Shown here: positions 54,715 to 64,000 of the stretch, piece by piece
Layout of the letters: each line of letters begins with the position of its first letter
Position numbering within the stretch: the first letter of the stretch is position 1
Assembly (NCBI GenBank): GCA_036873135.1
Contig: JAPTYO010000008.1
Span: forward strand, 37,456,819 to 37,520,818
DNA: 64,000 nt
Direction: 5' to 3'
From: Clarkia xantiana subsp. parviflora
Taxonomy: Eukaryota; Streptophyta; Magnoliopsida; Myrtales; Onagraceae
Program-made: the position numbers and the translations under genes
Notes under the pieces: generated by a model
Seen by the model: only the letters and a program-made list of their open reading frames with translations
What the model was told of the DNA's origin: nothing
The model's database searches: none

Positions 54715-57625
54715 TTAAGCTTGATCCTTGGCAGCATCGAGGGGAGCACGGTCCACGAGGTCCGTGGCAGAAGGCTCCGCGGTCGGAGGATCGGATCCTG
54801 GAAGATTGGCCGTGGGAGGATCGGACCCTTGGAGGTCAGACAGTGAAGGGTCGATTGTCGGGAGGTCTGCACTTGGAGGCTCCACTGTGCCTTCAACACC
54901 CGCCGTCCCCTCGGGGGTGTTGGCCCCGTCGCTCTCCTCGGAAAGGTTGAAATACCTCTCCGCGAAGGGGGCGAGAGTCTGAGACTTGGTGAAATCGATG
55001 GCACCACCATACTCCAGATGGAGCTCCTCGACAGCATTAAGCAAGGTGGTCTCCACCTCCGCCGTACGGAACTTCACCGCGTCCACTTGGAAAGCCTCGG
55101 AGCCCTGATAATCTTCCCGACCCTTGGCCTCAGCCTCAGCCAGCTTGACGGGGAACTCAGCGATCTCCCGCTCCATCTGTTCGGAACGGTTGGTGAGAAG
55201 GACCTTCTCAGCCTCCAGCCTCGCCTTGACGTCCTCAAGGGCCTTCTTCTCGAGGACAAGCCTGTCCCGATCCTCCGCGCGCCCCTGCTGCTCTTCATTG
55301 AGCTTTTGTCGCTCCTGCTTCAGCAACCGCTCGAAGTCGTGGACCTGCCTCAGGAGGTCCCGAGTCTTCTGGTTAAGGAGGGCCTGCTCCTTAACCAACT
55401 TACCCCTCGACGATTCGGAGGCAGCCAGATCCTCCTTGAGCTTGGCCAAGACCTTGGGGGCCGCCTTGGCTCGCTCCTGCTCCAGGGCCTCCTCCAGGGC
55501 CAGGATGAACCCGAAACAGCGGTGTTGGTCCGTCATTTCCTGTGAAAAAGAAAGGAAGAGGTTAGTACACGAGAATATTTTACCTTATATACTAAGCGTA
55601 CAAACAGGAAGCCTTACCTCCACGCGACGGATGGCCATTTCGCGAATTTCCTGGTGGATATGTTCCCGGGCCAAGGTAAGCGGAAGCTTTAAAGATGGCA
55701 GAACTGAACCTGCCAGCAGGTGCAGACCCAGTTCCGGCGGTGTATTACCCCGATGGAGCGGGACCCCTTGCAATGACTCGATCGGGGTCCAGGGAGCCCC
55801 CGCCTGGTCGGGGGTGTAAAGCTGATAGAAGCTCCCGTCTAAGGGGAGAGGAGGAAGGATGACCTGAGTGTCGGAGGTGCGCGCCTCCGAGCCGCCGTGA
55901 GAACCCGTGATCCCTTCAGAAGTCAGGCTCAAGACCGGCGAATGCTGTTGTGCCGGGAAAGATGGAGGCAGCCCTTCGGGTGTCGGTTCCAGCGGGGTCT
56001 GCCTCACCCCCCGACGACGAACCAGGGGCTGACCCTCTCTCACCTCCTCAGAAGAGTGAGAAACGTCCAGGTCAACCACCCGACGGAACTGACCGTCCGT
56101 CGGGGCATCTTCAGTCCCCGATCCTCTCGGAGCAGGAAGGGAAATGAGGGGCTCTCCGACCCGGGCGTCGGAGGGTGGCGCCCCCGCTGAAGCTCCAGCT
56201 CCCGATTGACCTGCAGCTGGGGGATGAGAAACTTCAGAAAGATAATCAGGAAGTTGATCGGGATCCTTACACCAAATGACGCGACGGGAGAGATACTGGT
56301 CCTTCCCGTAATAATTGTAATAGCCCGCTTTGAGAATGCGGGGAGTTTCTCCTTGCAGGATACGGTTGATCCCTTCGATTCTGGCTTTCTTATCGGAGGG
56401 GATTAACTCCTTGGGAATACGTTTTCTGTATAATCGGATGGCTAATCGGAGCTGCTTACCTTCTTCGGGAGTCTGGGTGTTGAAGATCCCCTCCATCTTC
56501 GCCACCCGGGCCCGCTTTACCTCCTCCGCAGTTGGAGGTGCCGATGAGGAGGCAGCCCGCTTCGAGGACTTCCTCTTCCTTGTGGGGCGTTGGACGGCAT
56601 CGGTCTCCGCCTGCTTAAGCACGATATTGGTCGGCAATGATACCTTCTTAGCTGCAAAGACGAAAACAAAGGTGCAATTAGAATATTACCCAAGGAACGA
56701 CATTGGAGGGGCCGTCGTGGAGTTGACCCCCAGAGGCAACATCGAGGAGACGGATCCCGGCCAGAACCAGATCCCGCTCCACGATGGAGTTGGCATCGAG
56801 GGGAGCGAAGGAATCCCCCCAACGATAGAGTTGGATGCAGTGGAGAATCTGAAAATCCTCCTCGGAGTAAGTGTGATAAGCGGGAGGAGGGTCTGCTTCA
56901 ACCTCCCATCGGGGCCACGGGATGGAGCTGTTCCGGATGAAGAAGTAATTCTTCTTCCAGCCGCTGTTGTCGGGCCCCGAGTCAGTGATGAGCCCCCGAC
57001 CTTCGGCGACCTTCCAGGTGTCACCAGTCCAGCTACATCGGGAGAGCTGCGCCTTGCTCCACTTAGGCATCCGCGGGTAGAAGGCACAGACCCCGACGTC
57101 ATTGCACTTCAGTCCATAGAAGGTCCGGAAAAGTCGGAGGCTATAGGTCCATTGTTGGCGGAGGCAAAGAACACAGAAGGCATTCCACACTCGGATGGCG
57201 TGGGGGGAAAGGGTAGTCGGATGTGTTTTGTAATATTCACACATCTCGACTATATCCCCACAGAAAGGGAATCGGATCCCCGCCGATACTTGCCCGGTGG
57301 AGACAAATACCTCCCCTTCCCGGGGACGAGTGACCACAGGGTCGCCCGGGATGCGAGGGCGAGGATAGGGATATCGAGGCTCCCAGGTGGAAGTGATACA
57401 TCCTTCCCGGAGAGCTGCATCGTAGGCGGTTTCCGAAATCTCATTACAACCATAATCAAACTTGAAGGGCTTTCTCCGCCCAGAACTGGATTCACCGTCT
57501 GGAAAATGATCAGAGCAAGAAAAGGCACAGTTGATTCTTGGAATAATCCGGGTAAGTTGATCAAGATAAAAGAAAAACTATGCTAACAGTTTCTTCAGAA
57601 TCGGAGGAGAAATCTTACCAGACAT
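54715..57625 (-). CDS. Spliced antisense gene of L: PF04195-like domain plus coiled coil
   Basis: A gene opposite to gag-pol, between the minisatellite and the 3' LTR. Proposed exons: 57619-57625 (ATG TCT G), 56690-57498, 55618-56651, 54715-55539. Introns are GT-AG with pyrimidine-rich ends. The first and third junctions keep frame; the second leaves a one-base mismatch, so there is a frameshift or another splice site. Exon 2 holds SAGIRFPFCGDIVEMCEYYK and LSPHAIRVWNAFCVLC, resembling plant 'putative gypsy type transposon' proteins (Transposase_28). Exon 3 is disordered with a KRKSSKRAASSSAPP basic patch. Exon 4 is a 150-residue coiled coil (LEEALEQERAK to LAEAEAKGRED) with a Pro/Ser/Asp tail of repeated PGSDPPT/DLQGSDPPT type. 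The total is about 890 codons. Antisense extra genes are known in Grande-like Tat elements; their role is unknown. Confidence 0.75.
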
Positions 57626-58034
57626 GTTGAAGCGGAGAAGAGAAGATGATCTTGATGGCCGGAGATCCTGGCTTCCGGAGTGTTGATCAGAAGTTAGAAA
57701 GGAGAGCTTGAGCTTTTGAAATCACAAGAGGATGAAACGGTGGAGGAGAACTGAATAGTGCCAAGATTTGGGGTTTTATAGGAGAGAAGGTAGCCAAAGA
57801 GATGTTGCAATCCGGACCGTTGAAGATGAAACGCTTCGTTGAGGCGCTAGCGACAAAACAGCTAAAAAGCGCATTTTCAGAAAAAAGCAGGCACGGGCAC
57901 CCAAGCCGTCGCTTCATCACCCATCGCATTTAATAGTTGAGTAATCGAGAAATTTTTTCGGATTCGGTGGTTATCCTCGGAATATCGGGAGGTCCGGAGT
58001 TGGAAGACACGACGAACTGTAAGTCCCTCATGTC
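57626..58034 (-). promoter_or_regulatory. 5' flank of the antisense gene of L
   Basis: About 400 bp between the antisense ATG and the polypurine tract. On the minus strand it has CTATAAAACCCCAAATCTTGG (plus about 57760-57780), a good TATA box about 140 bp before the ATG. So the antisense gene seems to have its own promoter, outside the LTR. Confidence 0.55.
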
Positions 58035-58045
58035 TTGGGGGCAAA
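58035..58045 (+). promoter_or_regulatory. Polypurine tract of L
   Basis: TTGGGGGCAAA directly before the 3' LTR, the expected plus-strand primer; closely like that of G. Confidence 0.88.
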
Positions 58046-58721
58046 TGATGGGTTTCGATATAGCCGTTAGGCCCATTAACGACGACTAAATGGCGAAGTA
58101 GGCCCACTGGGCCCCAAAAGAGGCTTAGAAGACCAATACGAGGGGACCCGACAAGGTCGGTCCCGACATATGGGCTGAACGCTCCCGATGATATGCCTTT
58201 GAGTAGGCCCCGATAATATGCCTTTAAGTAGGCCCCGATGATATGCCTTTAAGTAGGCCCCGATGATATGCCTTCGAGTAGGCCCCGATATTGAATCCCT
58301 GAGAATGCTGGCCCTGTCCCGATGACGAGGGGCCCCGAGCGGTGACCAAAGGAGATAACTCTGGAGTCCCCAACATCCGTCGGGACTTGCCACCAGAGAA
58401 TGAGGCCGAGAAACACGCCCACTATCAACATAGTGGGGAAGTGGCCTGAAAAGACGGAACGTGGGCTAACGGCCCCAGCAGTTATCGCAACAGGTAACTG
58501 GGGTAACTCCTCCCCTATATAAAGGAAGGAGTTACCTCAGGATTGATAGGTTCATACATTCACATACTGATACTTGCTAGCCTACATCGAGATACTCATT
58601 TAAGCATCGGAGAGGGATTCTGGGTCACCGCCCGGTCTATCCCCTTCTTGCAGGATTACTTGGAGCAAAGGAGTTCGGACTTCCGTCGAGAACGTACCGG
58701 AGTTCCAACCGTGATCCAACA
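58046..58721 (+). repeat. 3' LTR of L
   Basis: 676 bp from TGATGGGTTTCG to CGTGATCCAACA, with the same four 26-bp units and TATATAAA box as the 5' LTR. It has a 6-7 bp insertion (near 58134-58140) relative to it. CATAG follows. Confidence 0.95.
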
Positions 58722-58726
58722 CATAG

Positions 58727-61000
58727 CATTCTTTGTCTTCACATCAGTCAACAGATCATTATCAGCTTTCCTAGCCCGGATGGTATCTAACTCTCTTTGA
58801 ACAACAGAAATACGGCCCGTGAGGGAAATCTCAGACACCCTAAGCTTCTCAATCTGATCACCAAAAAACTCTTCGGTTTTCCTTAGATCCTCCTCAACCT
58901 TCTTCAACCTCCTACGAAGTTCATCCATTTCCTCCACCACATTCACCGGATGCGAGCCAAGGATAACAACAGAGGATATCCCCTACAAGGAAGGCAATAA
59001 GGCCAGGCATGGAAAAACTCATACATACAAAACAATGCAACAGTCAATACAAGAACTTACTGGAGAAAACTGAGATAGGCACCCTTCACAAAGTGATGAG
59101 CCTCCCCAAGTTCTGACGGTGGAAGGGTACGATCGATGGGAGGGATAATAGCATTCATGAGGGGAATGGCTATCTCATGAGTAGAAATAGAGGAGGACAA
59201 GTCATAGGCTTGTCGATCATCAGAGGAGAAGGGAAGCCAACTGTTACCCTCACATCACCAGCAATAGGGCGTACAAGATCCTCTGGGAAAATCAATGGAA
59301 GTTTAATCAATCCTGAAGAAACAAAAGTAAGCTATCACAAAGGCATAAAAAAAAACATAAAGTAGAATCCACGATCACATACCCGGTCGATAAACTGGAG
59401 ATCCTTCATTGGAAGATGAAACCCTCAGGGGTAATAGGGGAAGGAGACAAAGCACCGCCAGCTTCATCAGAAATTTCATACCCCTCCATAGGAACATTGC
59501 CCCTATCCTCCGGAACAACAGGAGGATAATCCTCAACCGAATCCTCAACAACAACCTCTCTCTCTTTATAGCAAGAGGAGGACTTCGAAGGAGAAGTGAA
59601 GGAGCCTGTCTTCCTGGCCTTAGGTACAGAGGCTAACCCCTCCAAATCGGATCTCCTGACTTTAATTTTAGCAAGAATCTTCGCAGCAGGTAACAGGGGG
59701 ATTCCCTAAAACAACAATGAGATATACATGATTACCGTGAAAATAAAGTATGTATAAAAGTAAAAGAGAGAACTACAATACCATACCAGGGGCACCGACT
59801 ACTTTCTTCTTCGATGGAGGTCTTGCAGCCTTAGGGGCCTCGGAGCCAGCAGCCAAAGGCTTCACCGCCTTCGAGGGGGGAAGAGAGACACCTGAAACAT
59901 CCTTCTCCATAAGAATATCTAAATCATCGTCAACATCATCATCCTACTGAAATCGGGAAGGCCGATATTAAAACCAACCTACAAGGCTGAGTAGTCAAAT
60001 TACAAATATCAAAAACTCAAAGACTTGCATACCAAAGAAAAGGCAGGGGACCGTCAGTAGGATCCCTGCTGCACATAACTCCTCCTCCATAATGCGGTGC
60101 ACTCAATGAAAGGATGTCGTCGTGTTCCCAATGTATATGAGCTTCAAGGCTCGCCTGTCAGAGACAGAGAGCCTGGAAAATGTGTGACCCTCATCCCTCT
60201 CTCGGGGGGGGGGGGGGGGGGGGGGGAGTCCAAAGACCAAGTGACACCCCGATCTTCAATAAAGAAGTAGTGCTTCTCCCAATGACCACTACCACCCTCA
60301 AAGGCTAAGACAAAGTCCATTCCACACTACCTAACCCCAAAAATCCCTATTTTTCAATAAAGGGTTACGAACCACTAATTAGGAGAACCCCGAGTCGGTA
60401 AAATGTTGGATACGATAGAAGCATCGAAAGATATTGAGGGAATAAGCCCAAGATTGATGGTGACACTACACCCTAAACCCGGTCCAGGCTCGAATAGCAG
60501 AAGGGGCAAGACGAACCGGGGAAATCTGATAATTATTACAAAGCTCTCGAAACTCTGTACAATAAGATAAGCGTAGTCCTGCCCTGATCTGGTGAATATA
60601 CACCACCACCATCACATCTGGAGGTGGAGTAACAGAGCTACGAGTATCACGATAAGGCAAGGAAAAGCGGAAGATAGGCTTATCTGAGCTACTCAGTCTC
60701 GCCATCCTAACGTAAATACCAAACTCCTTCCTCCTTAAAAAATTCTCAGAATAAACATCGAATAAATACACGGGGTCACGAAGGAAAGCCAACTCAGCCT
60801 CAAGGAGCGGCTCTAATTTGACATCTGACTGCAATTCGGAATTAGACATCTCAGGGTCGTAATCCAAGCACAAATCCGAGTATGGAAAGTGCTTTCCCAT
60901 AAAACATTCCTTATGAACATAAGCACCTAAAGGAGTCTTAGAAGAAGAACCACTCGAGAAGCTTTAGAGGAAGAAGGCTTACTCATGGTGAGGGAAGAAG
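58727..61000 (-). pseudogene. Antisense gene of M, 5' part
   Basis: Minus-strand relative of the antisense gene of L. The start is MSKPSSSKASRVVLLL at about 60985, followed after a frame change by GKHFPYSDLCLDYDPEMS. The domain shared with L (HQIRAGLRLSYCTEFRELCN, LAPSAIRAWTGFRV) lies at 60590-60470. Then come disordered pieces (59950-59410) and a coiled coil (EEMDELRRRLKKVEEDLRKT, 58930-58800). L was inserted right after KTKNAM. A run of 25 G (60202-60226) and several stops break it. Domain order is the same as in L although the sequences are far apart. Confidence 0.72.
60202..60226. repeat. Poly-G run of 25
   Basis: In the antisense gene of M, just after the conserved domain on the minus strand (reads as C25, poly-Pro). 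Preceded by CCCTCTCTC and followed by AGTCC. Confidence 0.92.
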
Positions 61001-62452
61001 AACACCGACTCTCCTTGATCTGCAAGTGCCCGGAAAATTCCAAATGGGCGCCTGAAAACAAAAGGAAAAGCAAAAAAACATCAGAAACCACCAACCATGA
61101 TGGATAAGTAAAAAGCAACCTACCCAAGATTATATCCAAAAATGCATGGAAATCAAATGCTTACTAAGGGGAAAAGATACATGTATGGATAGTGACCACT
61201 CAAAATGGGAAGGGTTGTGGTGACACATGCCACCCTAAAAGGCTCACAAACGTAAGGCAAATAGAACGACCCCAACACTACCTAATGTAGTACATGGAAG
61301 GATATAAAACCAACAACAAGCTATGTATTGACTATACAAGCATGAGGTGACCTATACAAAACAAGATACCAAGGAAATAAGCAACTACCAATTCCTAAGT
61401 GAACAATACCTATAATGAATTTGAAAAATCAAATGCACACCCCAAAGGTACTCCAAGCTCAATAACAAGAGGTAATCCTCTATCCAATAATCAACAATGC
61501 AAATGAAGCTATTCAATTATCTATGGCACGTCCTAGATTTTATGGAAAACAACAAAGAACACACATGAATGAGTTAAAATATCCAACCTTTGAAGAAATC
61601 AAACCAAACCGGCTAGAAAATCAAGCCGTCGGGCCGAATTTAGACCAGACCGGAGTCGGTCTGGATTCCCGGCCGCCGCCCGTCGCCGGAGGAGCCCCTC
61701 CTCAGCCTATCGAAGCTCCCGCCGCCGCAGGTCGTCACCGAAGGTTCCCAAGCCACCCAGCCCGAGTTTCGAACCTCTCGCCGCCGAGCTGACCCGAAGC
61801 TCCCGCCGCCAAGGACCTCCAGCCACCGCGGACCAGCAGCCTAGCCTCCCCGGAGCCCCCAGCCGCCGCAGACCGTGCTCGGCCCTCCTTCTCGTGCCGC
61901 CCCGGTTTAAACCCTCCTAGCCAAATCCAATCCATAATCAAACCTAAGTGAGCTCTGTATGAGATACGGTGACTTATTGGGTTGATTGAGTAGCAAAATT
62001 TAAAATGGAGGTGGCGAAGAAAACCTAGGTCTAAAGAAAGAGAAGTGCTTTCGAAAATGGAGATGGAGGCACATAATGAAGGGAAACCTATTGCATACCT
62101 AATAAAGGGATATGTTTGAGTTCCCCCCCCCCCCCCCCCCACCAAAAAAAATCCAATAAAAAGGAGACGTGAATAAACGGACACAGTTCAAATGCTAAGT
62201 AAAAAGAGACCAAGGCTCGTAATTCTTACTCTTATACAATATCTGTACATGGCGTAAATTTGCTCAACACAACAATAGCATTTTATATATATCCAGCTTC
62301 TTTAAACAGAGGTCAAGGAAAATCACGACACTTCTTGAGCACTCGATAAACGGCGGGATCGTCATAAATGTACATTTCATAACTCGATTGGGCAATACTC
62401 CGCAAAAATAGAGTCAAGTAAAGGTTAAACCATTTGTTGACTCCGGGAAAAA
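61001..62452. other. Spacer of M upstream of the antisense gene
   Basis: No gene recognised. 61160-61600 is unique AT-rich sequence. 61630-61900 is GC-rich with many GCCGCC/CCGCCGC motifs (possible leader or promoter of the antisense gene, read on the minus strand; a 149-codon frame at 61735-62184 spans it). 62123-62140 is C18. PPT-like CCGGGAAAAA precedes the LTR at 62453. Confidence 0.5.
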
Positions 62453-63087
62453 TGTTGGATATATGCCAAAGCTATGGTAAATTGGACCTTATAATTAGGC
62501 CACATTCTATTATAATTTGAAACTTAGAAAAACGGACACCCGATGCCTAATACTTAGGCCCAAAAACACCCCAAGTGGCGAAATCCACTCGGGAAGACTT
62601 CGAGTGGAAAAACCACTCAGAGTATCCGAGCGAGGCCCTTTGCTCGGGCAACTCGAGCGGAGCACTCTGGTAACCCGAGTGCTCCTTTAGGGGTACCCAC
62701 CCGGGTACCCCCCCCCCCTCTATCTGGACGAGTCCCGCTCGTCCGGACCTTTATCCCCGGACTATATTTCGCCTGGGGCTTGCCCTTAGAGGCCATTTTC
62801 CAAACACTTAAGCTATAAAACTCACCTATGGTTGAACCGAGGTCAAATACACTATATTTACGATCAACATCGATTTATATTACAAAACTGACATAACCAG
62901 ACCGGAAAAGCACCTAAACCGAAGCGGTTCAATAGGAACTCTATAAATAGAGCTCTCTTCTCATCATTTGAAGGTAATGAATCTCTCTCTAAGTTTACTT
63001 TCTCTCTCTAAGCCCATACTCATCTAACCATCGGAGTGGGGTTACCAGGAACCCCCCAGTGCCCATTTGCAGGTACACGAGAGAAAA
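62453..63087 (+). repeat. 3' LTR of M (K), cut by copia N
   Basis: Starts TGTTGGATATATGCC and has a TATA box CTCTATAAATAGAG (62938-62951). It parallels the inverted LTR J over its length, up to TTTGCAGGTA. The last 130 bp expected from J are missing because copia N starts at 63088. C11 at 62708-62718 and G/C6 near 63050 match the G13 and G20 sites of J. Confidence 0.8.
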
Positions 63088-63291
63088 TGAGTGGGAACTC
63101 GAAGAAGGAAGTATGAATAGAGAGGATCTTAGATGAATATCAAAATGTATTAACAACCAAAATCAGTTTGTACAATTGGTAGATCAAGGTATATATAGGA
63201 GAAGAGAGCATCTAACTAACTAACTAACTTAGAGTGTAAGTAAGCTAGACTAGTATGCACAAATGTGTCAAGTATGGAATATACATTCCCA
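63088..63291 (-). repeat. 3' LTR of copia N
   Basis: About 204 bp; minus strand TGGGAATGTATATTCC to TTCCCACTCA, with TATATATAGG-type box (plus about 63190-63199). Edges follow the TG/CA rule; no partner LTR is in the window. Confidence 0.65.
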
Positions 63292-64000
63292 TCATTTTCT
63301 TCTCTTGTCTTTTCATGAAAAACATCCTTGATACCATAGAGCCTAAGCAAGGCAATGTGTTGCTTCTTGATTAGAGCCTTTGTCAACAAATCTGCCAACT
63401 GATTCCTAGAAGCAACATGTGTTGGAGCAACTTGCCCTGATTGAATGTGGTGCCTAGTAAAATGGCAATCTAATTCAATATGCTTGGTACGTTCATGGAA
63501 CATTGGGTTTTTGGCTATTTTCACTGTAGACTCACTATCAGTGAATATAGGAATGGGCAAAGTGACTTGCACCCCAAGCTCCTTTAGTAGTCTAGTAACC
63601 CAAAGAGCTTCCTGAATGGCTGCCCTCAAACATCTGTATTCTGCCTCTGCACTTGAAAGGGAAACCGTGTCTTGTTTCTTCAGTTTCCACCCTACCATAG
63701 CTCCACCAAGTTTTACACAATATGCACTAATGGACTTCCTACTAAATGGACAAGCTGCCCAATCTGAATCACAATAAAGACTCAAGTCAAGTGTAATGTT
63801 GGTTGGATAGAGAAGTCCTTGGCCAGGAGTACCTTTGATGTACTTGATCACCCTTATAGCTGCATCATGATGGGATTTCTTAGGCTTAGAGCCATGCAAG
63901 GAGATAGGGTTTCTTCCATTCTCTCAAACTGGATTCTATTCAAAACATATATGCCATTTATCCTTACCTTAGCCTTTGAACTACAAAGCTAATATCTGGC
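63216..64000 (-). pseudogene. Copia N RT end and RNase H, partial
   Basis: A clean frame from 63899 (227 codons) with AIRVIKYIKGTPGQGLLY (end of RT connection), YCDSDWAACPFSRKSISAYC (first RNase H Asp), SLSSAEAEYRCLRAAIQEAL (Glu), FTDSESTVKIAKNPMFHERT (Asp), HIELDCHFTRHHI and NQLADLLTKAL. The frame runs on into the LTR. Upstream (63900-64000) it continues in another frame, so there is a frameshift near 63900. The RNase H itself looks intact; this is the best preserved copia coding piece here, and the rest lies outside the window. Confidence 0.9.

Larger units (their letters stand above)
47750..58721 (+). mobile_element. Tat-type gypsy element L, near complete
   Basis: 10,972 bp with LTRs 47750-48418 and 58046-58721, primer site at 48419, gag-pol (about 48474-54007), a minisatellite (54085-54625), a spliced antisense gene (57625-54715), polypurine tract (58035-58045) and 5-bp duplication CATAG on both sides. 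The two RNase H domains place it in the Tat group. By eye the LTRs differ at about 16 positions and two small indels, so it is the younger of the large elements. At least one frameshift and three stops interrupt gag-pol. Confidence 0.95.
45617..63087 (+). mobile_element. Tat-type gypsy element M, split by L
   Basis: Plus-strand element without a recognisable 5' LTR. It has a gag scrap (45738-45900), a short unclear piece to 46290, a tandem array (46455-47080), an antisense gene (61000-58727 and 47744-47330, minus), a GC-rich spacer, and a 3' LTR (62453 on) that is itself hit by copia N at 63088. L (47750-58721) sits in the antisense gene with a CATAG duplication (47745-47749 and 58722-58726). 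Protease, RT, RNase H and integrase are essentially gone. Confidence 0.7.
63088..64000 (-). mobile_element. Copia element N, 3' end
   Basis: Minus-strand element running out of the window at 64000. It has RNase H and RT end (64000-63216), a purine tract (GAGAAGAAAATGA on the minus strand) and a short LTR (63291-63088). It is unlike the A-E family. Confidence 0.85.

Noticed and set aside
55018..55819. Plus-strand frames of 175 and 231 codons
   Set aside because: Mirror frames of the coiled-coil exon of the antisense gene; codon use and motifs favour the minus strand.
56330..57586. 418-codon plus frame
   Set aside because: Shadow of exons 2 and 3 of the antisense gene; the minus strand has the domain and the splice sites.
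61735..62184. 149-codon minus frame as a gene
   Set aside because: Crosses the GCCGCC block and the C18 run; no homology and no splice logic with the gene nearby.

Overview
The window is nuclear DNA of a flowering plant, probably a eudicot. The evidence is two intron-rich plant genes, one of them with the 9-nt micro-exon typical of plant AP2-family genes, set in layers of plant Ty1/copia, Ty3/gypsy (Tat-type) and L1-type LINE retrotransposons. Nothing bacterial was found except a short piece of plastid rRNA DNA carried inside a retroelement. The species cannot be named from the sequence.

Layout. 1-19169: a cluster of at least five copies of one copia family in both orientations (A 871-9026 +, B 9027-10602 -, C 11477-14331 -, D 14332-18060 +, E 18296-19169 +). 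A 141-bp-period minisatellite (10603-11460) and a gypsy LTR scrap (18061-18295) lie between them. D carries about 830 bp of foreign DNA that includes plastid 5S and 16S rRNA pieces. 19170-25552: a decayed L1-type LINE on the minus strand, cut at its 3' end by E. 25553-31480: the gene island, with a WRINKLED1-type double-AP2 transcription factor (+, 26002-28236) tail-to-tail with V-ATPase subunit d (-, 28466-31265); every exon of both can be placed. 31681-38766: a decayed copia element F (-), split by a gag-only Tat-type element G (33472-38025) with a perfect ATTGT target duplication. 38767-42721: 3' half of Tat-type element H (-). 42722-44505: copia fragment I (-). 44506-45616: gypsy LTR plus gag start J (-). 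45617-63087: Tat-type element M (+), split by the nearly complete Tat-type element L (47750-58721) with a CATAG target duplication. 63088-64000: 3' end of copia element N (-), inserted in M's 3' LTR.

How the parts relate. Only the AP2 factor and VHA-d look like working host genes. L has LTRs, PBS, PPT, gag, protease, RT, two RNase H domains and integrase in order, but several stops and frameshifts. L and M also carry a spliced gene on the opposite strand downstream of pol, encoding a protein that resembles the plant 'putative gypsy type transposon' domain followed by a coiled coil. G has the same primer-binding site as L and a related gag but no pol, so it looks like a non-autonomous partner.

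The most unusual signals are the plastid rDNA capture in D, the spliced antisense genes of L and M, a palindromic GTCGAC minisatellite that differs by 11 units between the two LTRs of G, an arginine-serine repeat in the L Gag, diverged tandem arrays at similar positions of several Tat elements, and more than ten poly-G/C runs of 11-31 nt that may be expansions or assembly artefacts. Boundaries of decayed elements were judged by eye and may be off by several bases.
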